This document shows positions 34,591 to 45,426 of a DNA stretch of 64,000 nucleotides, one piece after another. Source of the DNA: Parelaphostrongylus tenuis (lineage: Eukaryota; Nematoda; Chromadorea; Rhabditida; Metastrongylidae); NCBI GenBank assembly GCA_019055375.1, contig JAHQIW010002312.1:1-64000 (forward strand), given 5' to 3'. Within the stretch, counting starts at the first letter, position 1, and each line of letters opens with the position of its first letter. Both the position numbers and the translations under genes were made by a program. Under the pieces are notes generated by a model. It was not told the origin of the DNA. It saw only the letters and a program-made list of their open reading frames with translations, and did no database searches.

Positions 34591-36059
34591 AAAGAGGGAG
34601 AGAGAAAGAGACTGTATGAGATCGGTGCAATCGACCTGCACTATTGCTAGAATGAGACAAATATACTGTTGAAAGTGAAAACTGCACAGTGTCCACATAG
34701 AGGTCACCTTGATGGAGAACCGAAAGCTCGTAGAAGTACGAATTTGGGTGTACGTAAGAGAGAAAGACAGTAGTGACGGCTCTGAGATGGTAATGCGATT
34801 CATGGACATCAACGCGGAAATCTCGAAGCCTTTCGGATAAATTTCCTAAAACCCTAAAATGAACAGGAAAGAAGAGTGTCGAAACATAACAGATGATAAG
34901 ACCGCTTGTCTTAGATCAGTTTTCTACCTTAAGTAAGGTCCATTTATTATGAAACAACACCTTGATGACCTCTCCTATATAGGTAAATCTACGTCACTCT
35001 CTACTCATCCGTGTGCAAATTTCTTGCACCAGTTATTTCGGCTAACTTTTGCCTCTTTTCGTGCAGGCCCTTGTCAGCTAAGTTTTTCAGCGTTAGAAAC
35101 ACTGCTGGGGAAATTATTTCATCAGTTATCTGCGGAGAAATGTCTCCCTTCACATAGCAGGTGGCCCATTAGGCTCATCATAAAACCATCTGCACAACGC
35201 CCGTTTGATCTAAGATTCGTGCCCGTGCCTGCGTATATCATCTTTTTGTAGGTGTATCCTCTATCATCAACAAGCTTCAAGCAGTTTTAATATATATCTG
35301 TTCCGTTTACAAAGAAAGTAGTGGCGCTGCTCGATTTTCTTCAATGAGCGCCATTGATTCGTCAGTTAATAAATTCCTCACTCTCTTTACACATCATTCC
35401 ATTCCCTGCTGACAAGTAATAGCAGCTGGCGTATCTTGTGCAAGGTGTTCTTGATCGCACCACCTAACAAGTGCTAGATGCCACAATTTATGACTTTGGG
35501 AATCTGTCTGTCGGTATAATAGCGGTTCCAAACTGAGGTTGTCAAATTTGAGTGGCATGTATGACTGCTACAAAATCAATCTCCAAACAAGCTTCAAGAA
35601 CATTTCGTGAAAATCGACTGGCTTGCGACAATAGCACGGAACGCTGTTTGAAAACGCTCCTAGTTCTCTGCAGAGAAGTGGGAGGTGAGTGAGGAGGGTT
35701 CAAGCGGCACAAATTTAACCATCACCCGCTGAACCTCCTTTGCTTAAATGTCAAAGTCACTATCCTCAAAAAACAAGGATTGACATACGCAAGGAAAAAA
35801 GACATTGCAGTGATACAATCGATGATTACATACATTGAAGACAGATTACGGATGAAGACTCTGGTGTACTGATGAAAGACTGCAACTGACTAAAGACGGT
35901 CTTCTTACTGAAGTTATCTGAACAGTGGGACTGGACGAGGCAGAGGTAACCAAAAAACTGACATTTGACTTGTCGACCTACATAGGGCATGTAAAATCGG
36001 TAAAGAAATCAGAATAAATAGAACAATAAAAAAGTGTTTTATGTATTCAGTGAGTCTCA

Positions 36060-36260
36060 ACCTTTGAAAAAACTAGTAATCAAAAAATTCTTTGCAGATT
36101 ATCTATGGAGTGGGATCGCATGTGGTGTACAGCACTGTTTTTAGCAATTATTCATTGCTTATCAAATTCAATTAAGTGTTCTTTAACAACCGCTATGACA
36201 ATTACACGCTCATAACACTCATTATTCTTCGACGCAAACAAACCAATCAGTTCTTGGCGC
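36060..36260 (-). pseudogene. mariner transposase C-terminal fragment (inner left)
   Basis: On the minus strand it encodes the last ~50 codons of the 27-kb-type mariner (a VKEHLIEFDKQ-like end, followed by the same ~100 bp tail). It is cut off where element T begins at 36,261. Confidence 0.6.
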
Positions 36261-38432
36261 ATGATCAAGAAGTTGAGCCGTAAATTTTTCCGCTTTTCAG
36301 GTAAGGGTTTCGGATCACATTTGTATCAGAACTAAGGCTTTACGCTAGATAAAAAGGGAGCGGAAGTCTGATCTTATTGCTACACAACTAACACGGATGG
36401 CTATGTGGAAAATATCCATAAGAAGACACACGAAAATATAAGCAAAAAACTTGTCTGGAGCAGCTTAGAAAAGAAAATGTCTAAAGGAATATTACTGGAT
36501 TCAATTCGTGGGTCCACTACTAGTCGGCAAATAGATTTGGGATCCAACGAATGTTGAGACACAAGCAAACCTCGGAACCTCAAGTGAGCCTCGAACTTCC
36601 TAATACCCTTTTCGGTATTGTTCTCTTTGACGAGTGCATTGATAACACCGAAAATTAAGAATATAGGAAAAAAAATGTAAAATAATGGCTTTGGTAGTGT
36701 GACAGATCACAAGTTAGTCTTCCGATAGGATAATCGCGGATCAGAGGCTCATCTATGCTTTTGAATTTTGCTCGTGTTACAGCAATCTTGTAGTCATACT
36801 TCATATCGCACACTCCATGAAACAAGAAATGGCAAGAAATAAAAGTTGAAATATGAAATTGTTTTTCACCTCGTTATGGAGTTGATGGATGATAAACTTA
36901 TTCAAAAAGGAGAAGTGGCATATTGATTTTCCGAAATATCCAGAAAATTCTCTTTCTGTCGATGAATGATTCTGCTGAAATGCGTCGCGTATGTGAAATT
37001 CGAACCTCATTTTCCCTACTACGCTGCAGTGAAGCAGTCTTTCCAGAAATTGAACGGAACGTTAGAAACGCTAAAAACACTGTTGAATGGTCACTCATGA
37101 ATTAGGAAGAGAGTTTTGTCCTGCTAATTGATGTGTGGGTGAATAGTTTTTGTCTCTGCTACGGCGCTGCAAATAGGTTTTTTCAAGAAAAAAAAAAACA
37201 CGTAGCGCATTAGCCAGAGATTTGATCTTCCATATCACTGCTATAATTGCAATGGAAAGTCTTTCTCCAGCGACAGCTGCCGTTTTTTTTCTTCTTGTCT
37301 TAGGTAAGAAAAAAGCTCAATAGTAACGGTGATAGCAACGATCTCTAAATGGGTTTGAAGTAAAGTGCTCGCATTTGTGTTCACTTTTTGATGGCTGGAC
37401 AAGAAGTTGTTACAAGTCTAAATTATTTATTCACAGCGGTTATAAGGGACCAAATGAAAAACTATGTTTTACACCTTCATTTCTATCATGTTCAAATTTC
37501 GTGAAGCACGAAATATTCCATAGTATCTCAGTTAAGTGTTTTTATTCAGAGCTTCTTTCAAAGTGAAAAAAAAACGCAATTGAGTGACAACTTACACCGA
37601 AATTATCTAACAGACATTGGTCGATCGTCCCACCCTCCGTTCCATAAATTAGCAAGTAAAGAAGCTCACCGAATACGTGAAGCTAGATCTTACCTGCCCC
37701 GCTGCACACCAGTTAAGCGGCCTCTTCAAGAAGTAAACACGGCGTTGGAATCATTAAAACTCATGCTACCAAATGATGGTACTTTAAGATATAAGAGAAC
37801 AAATGAGCATTAGACTTCATTCGTTGTACAAGAGTTTTTCATACTTGTGTTAATAATGATTCGAAAGCTTAAATCTCTGGTTAGCTAGGTAGGTGTTTGA
37901 TATTCGAAAAGATTCTTTCATAACGCTGTAAAGTCCAAGATAAATTACTTTTTACACGCGCATAGGTGAGCCTCTGATTCGCGATTATCCTATCGGAGGA
38001 CTAACGTGTTATCTGTCACACTACCAAAGCCATTATTTTACATTTTTGCCTATATTCTTAATTTTCGGTGTTATCAGTGCACTCGTCAAAGAGAGCAATG
38101 CGCGAAAAGAGTATTAGGAATTTCGTGGCTCACTTGAGGTTCCGAGGTTTGCCTGTGTCTCAGCATTCGTTGGATCTGCCGACTAGTAGTGGACCCATGA
38201 ATTGAATCCAGTAACATTCATTTAGACATTTTATTTTCTAAGCTAATCCAGACAAGTTTTTTGCTTATATTTTCGTGTGTCTTCTTATGAAGATTTTTCA
38301 CATAGCCAGCCGTGTTAGTTGTGCAGCTTCCGCTGCCTTATTATCTAGAGCAACGCCTTAGATCTGATACAAATGCGATCCGAAACCCTTATATGAAAAG
38401 CGGAGACATTTACGGCTCAACTTCTTGATCAT
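36261..38432. mobile_element. Element T, copy 1: ~2.2 kb with ~480-bp terminal inverted repeats
   Basis: The left arm (36,261-36,758) and right arm (37,961-38,432) are inverted copies of each other. They begin ATGATCAAGAAGTTGAGCC and end GGCTCAACTTCTTGATCAT. A GACACACGAAAATATAAGC word and its mirror lie inside. The 1.2 kb middle contains E-family-like words (TTCCCTACTACGCTGCAGTG, CGTTGGAATCATTAAAAC) but no transposase frame. T forms the centre of the giant palindrome, and its arms are the innermost part of the palindrome arms. Whether T is a true transposon or simply the palindrome core is unresolved. A second copy at 53.8-55.8 kb favours a mobile or duplicated unit. Confidence 0.65.
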
Positions 38433-38620
38433 GCGCCGAGAATTGACTGGTTGGGTTGCATCGAAGAATAATCAGTGTTATGAGAGCGGAATTGTCAAAG
38501 CGGCTGTCAAAGAACAGTTGATTAAATTCGATAAGCAATGAATAATTGATAAAAACAGTGTCGTACACCACATGCGATTCCACTCCATCGATAATGTACA
38601 ATGACCTTTTGATTACTAGT
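38420..38620 (+). pseudogene. mariner transposase C-terminal fragment (inner right)
   Basis: Reads RRELTGWVASKNNQCYESG...VKEQLIKFDKQ-like text, matching the C terminus of the 27-kb mariner. It starts exactly at the edge of element T. Confidence 0.65.
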
Positions 38621-40790
38621 TTTTTTTAAGGTTGAGACTCTACTGAATACATGAAACACTTTTTTATCGTTCTATTTATTCTGATTTCTTACCGATTTTA
38701 CATTCTCTATGCAGGTCAATCTAGTCAAATGTCAGTTTTTTGGTTCTTCTGCACTTCGTCCAGTTCCCGCTGTTCAGATAACTTCAGTAAAAGGCCATCT
38801 TTAATCAGTTGCAGCCTTTCATCAGTGCACCAGCACTCGCCCGTAATCTGTCTGCAATGTATATAATCATCGACTGCATCATTGCAATGTCCTTTTCTCC
38901 TTTGCTTATGTCAATCCTTGTTTTTTGAGGATAGTGATTTGACAATTAAGTAAAGGAGGTTCGGTGCGTGATGGAAAATGTGCGCCGCTTGATACCCTCC
39001 TCACTCAAATCCCACTTCTCTGCAGCGAACTAGGAGCGTTTTCAAACAGCGTTTTGTGCTATTGTCGCAAGCCAGTCGATTTTGACGAAATGTTCTTGAG
39101 GCTTGTTTGGGAATTGGTTTTGTAGCAGTCATACACCTTTGGGAAGCAGAAGACGAAAAGTAGGAAAACAAGGCACTGAGATGAGAAACTCGTTGTCTTG
39201 TGCCGCAAGACGACTGTAATTCCATGGTCGAATTGAAAGATACTGTGGCAGCCACTCAACTTTCGACAACCTCAGTTTGGAACCGCTATTATACCAACAG
39301 ACAGATTTCCCAAGGTCATAAATTGTGGCATCTAGCACTTGTTAGGTGGTGCGATCAAGAACACCTTGTACAAGATACGCCAGCTGCTGTTACTTGTCAG
39401 CAGGGATTGAAATGATGTGTATAGAAAGTGAGGAATTTATTAACTGACGAATATGCCGCCCATTGAAGAAAGTCAAGCAGTGCCACTACTTTCTTTGTAA
39501 ACAGAACAGATATGGATCAAAACTGCTTGAAGTATGTGATGAGAGAGGATACACCTACAAAAAGATGATATACGCAGGCGCGGGCACGAATCAGATCAAC
39601 CGGGCGTCGTGCAGACGGTTTTATGATGAGCCTAATGGGCCACCGGCTATATGAAAGGAGACATTTTTTCGGAGACAGCTGATGAACTAATTTCCCCAGC
39701 CGAATTTCTAACGCTGAAAAAACTTAGCCGACTAGGGCCTGCACGAAAAGAGGCAAAAGTTAGCCGAAATAACTGATGCAAGAAAATCTGCATACGAATG
39801 AGTAGAGAGCGACGCAGACGTACCTATATAGGAGAGGTCACCAGTGTGTTGTTACATAGAAAATGAGCCTCACTTAAAGTTGATGTTCATGAATCGCATT
39901 TCAGGATTCGCATTACCATTTCAGAGCAGTCACTATTGTCTTTCTCTCTTATGTACACCCAAAATCGTACTTCTGCGAGCTTTCGATTCTCCTTCAAGGT
40001 GACCTTTATGCGGACACTGTGCAGTTTTCACTTTCGTCAGTATATTTGTCTCATTCTAACAATAGTGCAGGTCAATTGCACCGATCTCATAAATTCTCTC
40101 TTTCTCTCTCTCTCCCTCTCTATTATTAATATCAATATTATTACGACATATCATGCAGTTCCTTTCTTAATAAAGGACGTCGTGCGGAAATAAAGCTGTT
40201 CTCTTGGAAGATAGCGATTGTTTGTATCACCAGTTGGTGGCAATCAATCTTTCCATTGGCATTATAAAGACGTTAACTTCTTCCAAATCAGTACAAAAAG
40301 ACTAGCAGCGAGTGGTTTCGATCCACCGACCTCTGGGTTATGGGCCCAGCACGCTTCCACTGCGCCACGCTGCTTATAAGTAAGACTTTGATTGCCTGAA
40401 ATGGTTGTTATACGTTATAAAGATAGTGAGTTCTAAGTATCACCAATTGACAATCATTCTTCTCATTGCTATGGCGAAGGTATGAATTTTTTTTGAAAAC
40501 GACAAAAGTATTAGCAGCGTATAGAGCGGTAACGGTGTTGTGCACACTTCTCAAGTTCACCATCTATTAGGTGTACAAATATGACTCCGACGTTTTTTAC
40601 AGTTTAAACATTCAGTTGACACAAAAAAATGTTTATACCTAGTTTGTTTAAAGATAAATTCCATCACTAACTATAACATTTTCCAGATATTGGGTAATTT
40701 GTGTATGCCATGGAAGAAAAACTTGATAGGTAAAATTGGTAAGATGTGACTAAATGTTTTTTAAACCTTGCTAATTTTGATCTGAATATG
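38433..40790 (+). repeat. Composite repeat X, copy 3
   Basis: Best-preserved X copy, without internal insertions. It contains at 38,712-38,723 (inverted) the undisturbed site ATTGACCTGCAT at which the LINE entered copy 4. The ATT tract is very short here (40,120-40,145). Confidence 0.8.
40303..40374 (-). tRNA. tRNA-iMet (CAU), initiator
   Basis: Acceptor stem AGCAGCG/CGCTGCT pairs at 7/7. Anticodon stem CTGGG/CCCAG encloses CCCATAA. T arm GGTGG/CCACT encloses ATCGAAA, whose A54 and A60 are the eukaryotic initiator signature. Discriminator A73. A T5 terminator follows directly (minus strand GTCTTTTTG). The mature region is identical to the 43,709 copy although flanks differ. It looks functional. 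It resides in X copy 3, i.e. in a repeat. Confidence 0.93.
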
Positions 40791-40799
40791 GTAATTTCC

Positions 40800-42479
40800 A
40801 GTCATCTCACCATCATCGTCCTCCCATCGGAGCAGAGCTCTTTTAGATTGTTAGTAAACATTCGATAGCGTAAGTTCCAGTGATTTCAACGCTTTGCTTA
40901 TTTTATGAGAGTCATAACCAAGATTTAGTCGCATAGTGAACGGCCCCAGTCAATTACTCATTGCATCGATGTTTACGGTCAATCATTTATTATCGGGTGC
41001 ACCCGCAAAGAGGAGCAGAAAAAGCGTTTGTGCGTTAGTGTTTGGAGAACGCCGTTCACTAAGAGCTCAAAACATTCATGTAATAAGTTTCATCGACTTA
41101 GATCAAACAGTATTTCTCTGAGTTCTTGGCACAACAGTGTAACTTTTCCACGCTTTGAAGAGGGCGAAATCGCCGAAACGTTTGACTGAGTACATTGCAT
41201 GCCCATTTGACCCGTACAAGCTCTGAATAAGACGAAACCATCGAGATATCAAGCACTATTGATGTAGTATATTGCAGCAAATGAATTATTTTCTCAACAA
41301 CCTCGTGTCAGCGCATCAATTATTGAACAAGTTTGGGCTCTTCAGTTGAGACCCTTCAAGGGTTCGTCATATTAATTGGTGCAAATTTCTTTGTTCCTCT
41401 GTTCGCAATTCCAGTGCAGATCAGGGGAACTTTTTTGAGTTCTAGAGAAGCAGCGCAATTTATTTTTGTTTCGTTATAATTTTAACTGAAAGACAGCACT
41501 GCTTGCTGATATGTTTGCTGACAATATTTCAGGATCCGCAGATTCGTTATTACAGAAACAACCAGAAAAAGTAATCTTTTTGAGACTATCTGAAGAAGGC
41601 TGAGGTTCGAGCACATCATAGATCCGTTTAATTGCCTGCAAGTAATATTAAACCTATGACCGGAGAGCGTGGAGCAGAACGGCCTTGATACATCTGACTA
41701 TGATTATGACTGCCCAGATTGCCTCATTCAACCACACTAGTAATATACACTATTCTGTACACACTGCCACTTCAGTGCTCCTCTCATTACTTATTCTTGT
41801 TAAGTTCACTTTTCTGCTATCAGTAAACTCACTGATGATAGTTCGTTGTTGTTTTTCTCTCATAAAAATGCTTACAAACTTGACGTAGTTATTTTCTTAA
41901 GCACAAGATACATATAGCATAACAAATATTGTCCATACTTTCACGAGTCCGATTCACACAAAATCGCTTGTGCACCATGTCAGTACATAGTACTTCTACA
42001 TTTATTTCGGAAATTCTGCTCATGTATGACATCTTCAATGTCTTTATCTTTTCTTCAGTGTGTTCTGTAATAAAAGTGAGATGTACTTCCTGTTCTTGTA
42101 TTTCACTGAATCACGTGAATGTGTTCCGGTTATTAGACGAGTATATTTTTATTCACCAAAACCGTTCTTGATAATTGTTTAGCGATCCGATGAATGTCAG
42201 CTTCGGTTATTTCATAGATAAGTGAAATGCACTGATACTGAAAAGGTTCTCCAGAAAATTGATGAAGTGACATTACATCTCAAGTGCAGTATCACTTCGA
42301 TTATCGAATCGCTGTTGTCTTACTAGAGTTTCTTCTATCAAATTCTCTCTCACACTGATGATTGAATTCTGTTTAGCGACGATAAAAATCTAAATTTCAC
42401 TGAAGAACTACCATGGTGCATTGTAATGCCTTGTGCTCGCCGCGCTGTCTCACCGCCTGCCGCACAGGAAATCAGGCGG
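40800..42479. other. Block Y, right copy: unassigned, inverse of 31.3-32.9 kb
   Basis: No supported gene. Lacks the H1 insertion, and so shows the pre-insertion site for it at about 40,843-40,856. Confidence 0.4.
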
Positions 42480-42670
42480 TCCCATGGTGTTAATCATGGC
42501 TTTCTCCTAGGCTTTTTGTCAAGCGATGAGACCATCAGGTCGGTGGCCTTTCTGTGGTCCGTCTGAAATTCTTAGAAGTTCATTCAGTAACGGCTCTTGC
42601 CCATCGGTTGTTGTTGAAATGCATTATGTGTCCGGCCCTCCTTCTCCTTGATAGGTTAGTGTACATTAGG
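42480..42670 (-). pseudogene. RTE LINE C-terminal scrap (right arm)
   Basis: Mirror of 31,075-31,260. The plus-strand text CAGTAACGGCTCTTGCCCAT corresponds to CGGTAACGGCTCTCGTCCAT in the LINE at 45.65 kb, so the homology is clear at DNA level. It encodes the NRWxRA region on the minus strand. Confidence 0.65.
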
Positions 42671-42719
42671 TATGCAAATATGACTCTGCCGTTTAATTAT
42701 TTGTGAAAATGGAGATATG

Positions 42720-43275
42720 AAAATTTTTTGCTTTTATTTAAAAGTGCGCTAAAAACGTTACTTGTAAATATAACTTTTCTATACAGAACATTTTATATGA
42801 TGGTTTTTAGAAATTTGAAGATGACGACTTTTGTACCCTAAAAGTAAAAGAGGACTATTTTATATCGCATAGTGATCGAAGGGGAAGAATGGATTTCATT
42901 TTGACAATCCATAGCGCAAACGATCATGGGCCTATCCCGGATAACCAGCAGAGTCGACTGCAAAACGTAATATTCATGGAAAGATTGTTAGTTGTGCATT
43001 TGATAGGATCAGAAAGACTTGCCTACTAAGATCTTTCTAAAATGTGGTGAATCGCGTGGTTAATACAGCACTTTTTAAATAATAATTGGCCAAATTAAAT
43101 TATGAGTTGCAAATAAAACAATCGGAATGGGCCTTAAGATACGACAACGTGAGTTTGCTGCATGATAACGCTCGACCTCATGTTGCAAAACCGATGAAAA
43201 ACGTCACAGCGGGAGGTTTTGGGTTTCACCTGACCCGCCTTCTCCCAGCATTACACCGTCAGATTACCACTTGAA
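42720..43275 (+). pseudogene. Second mariner family relic (right arm)
   Basis: Encodes SLLHDNARPHVAKPMKN at about 43,150-43,200, preceded by a WISF-like and a HGK block in other frames and followed by SITPSDYHLK-like text near 43,255. The catalytic aspartates of these two blocks are present here. Frameshifts and stops leave only a 62-codon frame. Confidence 0.7.
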
Positions 43276-43708
43276 ATTACCAAATTCAAATCAAAATTAG
43301 CAAGGTTAAAATAGTTTTTTATCAAATCGTACCAATTTTACCTATCGAGTTTTTCTTCAAAGACATTCACAAATTACCTAATTTCTGAAAAATGTTATAG
43401 TTAATGATGGAATTTGTCTTTCAATAAACCTATGTATGAACGTTTTTTTTTGTATTAATTGAGTGTTCATACTGTAAAGAAACGTCGGAGTCATATTTGT
43501 ACACCTAATAGATGGTGAACATGGCAAGTGTGCACAACACCGCTACCGCTGTATACGCTGCCAATACTTTTGCCGTTATTTCAAAAAAAAAATTCATGCC
43601 TTCGCCATAACGATGAAAAGAATGCTTGTTTTTAAATAGTGATGCTTAACACTCACTATCTTTGTAACGCATAACAATCCATTCCAGGTAGTCAAGCGCT
43701 TGCTTGGC

Positions 43709-43780
43709 AGCAGCGTGGCGCAGTGGAAGCGTGCTGGGCCCATAACCCAGAGGTCGGTGGATCGAAACCACTCGCTGCTA
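43709..43780 (+). tRNA. tRNA-iMet (CAU), initiator
   Basis: Identical over all 72 nt to the copy at 40,303, with complete acceptor, anticodon and T stems and the AUCGAAA T loop. The downstream T run is interrupted (TCTCTTTG), a weaker terminator than at the other copy. It lies in X copy 4. Confidence 0.92.
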
Positions 43781-43942
43781 GTCTCTTTGTTCTGATTTGG
43801 AAGATTCAAAGTCTTTATAAGGCAATGAAAAGATTGATTAACACCAACTGCTGATACAAAGAATTGCTGTCTTCCAAGAGAATAGCACTAGTTTTGCACG
43901 ACGTCCTTCATGAAGAAAGGAACTGCATGATATGTCGTAATG

Positions 43943-43982
43943 ATTAATAATTTAATATAATAATAATAATGAATAATAATAA
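43943..43982. repeat. TAA microsatellite in X copy 4
   Basis: Short degenerate (TAA)n tract at the position equivalent to the longer tracts in X copies 1 and 2. Confidence 0.85.
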
Positions 43983-45426
43983 ACTGCACAGTGTCCGCCT
44001 ATAGGCTATCTCGATGGGGAATCGAAAGCTCGTAGAAGTACGATTTTGGGCGTACATAAGAGAGAAAGACGATAGTGACGGCTTTGAGATGGTAATGCGA
44101 ATCCTGGAATTCGATCCATGGCCATCAACTCGGAAAACCCTCGAAGTCTTAATTCCAGAAGCCATAGAATGAACAGAAAAGAAGAGTGTCAAAACATAAC
44201 AAGTGATAAGACCTTTTGTCTAAGATTAGATTTCTACCTTAGGTGAGGCTCATTTTCTATGTAACAACACACTGGTGACCTCTCCTGTATAGGTACTTCT
44301 GCGTCGCTCTCTACTCATTCGTATGCAGATTTTCTTACATCAATTATTTCGGCTAACTTTTGCTTCTTTTCGTGCAGGCTCTAGTCGGCTAAGTTTTTTC
44401 GGCGTTAGAAACTCAGCTGGGGAAATCACTTCATCAGTTGTCTGCGGAGAAATGTCTCCCTTCATATAGCAGATGACCCATTAGGCTCATCTTAAAACCG
44501 TCTGCACGACGCCTGGTTGATCTGAGATTCGTGCCCGCGCCTGCGTATATCATCTTTTTGTAGGTGTATCCTCTCTCATCACATACTTCAAGCAGTTTGA
44601 ATCCATATCTGCTCTGTTTACAAAGAAAGTAGTGGCGCTGCTTGAATTTCTTCAATGCGCGCCATTGATTCGCCAGTTGATAAATTCCTCACTTTCTATA
44701 CACATCATTTCAATCTCTGCTGACAAGTAATAGCAGCTGGCGTATCTTGAACAAGGTGTTCTTGATCGCACCACCTAACATGTGTTAGACGCCACAATTT
44801 ATGACTTTGGGAAATCTGTCTGTCGGTATAATAGCGGTTCCAAACTGAGGTTGTCGAAATTTGAGTGGCTGCCACAGTAATCTTTCAATTCGACCACGGA
44901 ATTACAGTCGTTTTGCGGCACAAGCCAACGAGTTTCTCATCTCAATGCCTTGTTTTTCTACTTTTCGTTTTTCTGCTTCCCAAAGATGTATGACTGCTAC
45001 AAAACCAATTCCCAAACAAGCCTCAAGAACATTTCGTCAAAATCGACTGGCTTGCGACAATAGGACAAAACGGTGTTTGAAAACGCTCCTAGTTTGCTAC
45101 AGAGAAGTGGGAGGTGAGTGAGAAGGGTATCAGCAGGCCACATTTATCCATCAGCCACCGAACCTCCTTTACTTAATTGTCAAAATCACTATCCTCAAAA
45201 AACAAGGATTGACATAAGCAAAGGAGAAAAGACATTGCAATGATGCAGTCGATGATTATATACATTGCAGACAGATTATGGGCGAGTGCTGGTGCACTGA
45301 TGAAAGGCTGCAACTGATTAAAGATGGCTAACTGTATTACTGAAGTTATCTGAAAAGTGGGAACTGGACGAAGTGCAGAAGACCAAAAAAACTGACATTT
45401 GACTAGATTGACCTGCATCACCTGTA

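Larger units (their letters stand above)
33260..36260 (-). repeat. Composite repeat X, copy 2 (inverted)
   Basis: This is the reverse complement of X copy 1 and mirror partner of copy 3. It is enlarged by the H3 element and expanded TAA microsatellites between 33.92 and 34.59 kb. It ends at the mariner C-terminal fragment adjoining element T. The 100-codon frame at 34,949-35,251 is not kept intact in the other copies. Confidence 0.75.
26745..36758. repeat. Left arm of a giant imperfect palindrome
   Basis: Sequence from the satellite edge to 36,758 recurs inverted from 37,961 to about 50,800. Order, left to right: satellite edge, mariner relic, X copy 1, second mariner relic, LINE scrap, Y block, X copy 2 (inverted), left arm of element T. 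Corresponding points include 26,755/50,780, 28,250/45,400, 30,029/43,709, 31,110/42,630, 32,870/40,880, 34,620/40,085 and 36,500/38,200. Differences are later insertions: ribozyme elements here, a LINE and a ribozyme element in the other arm. The central spacer is 36,759-37,960. Confidence 0.85.
43280..45418 (-). repeat. Composite repeat X, copy 4 (inverted, interrupted)
   Basis: Inverse of X copies 1 and 3. Its outer end continues at 48,787 beyond the LINE insertion. It carries an intact initiator tRNA. Confidence 0.75.

Noticed and set aside
39001..39654. Conserved-looking frames in composite repeat X (both strands)
   Set aside because: Each X copy breaks the frames at different places and the same DNA gives equally good frames on both strands; no protein family recognised.
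41153..41185. Hammerhead-like fragment in block Y (mirror at 32,578-32,612)
   Set aside because: GAAGA, a hairpin GGCGA/UCGCC and GAAAC are present. However, C3 is U, an extra base separates A9 from stem II, and stem I does not pair. It could be a fossil but does not meet the motif.
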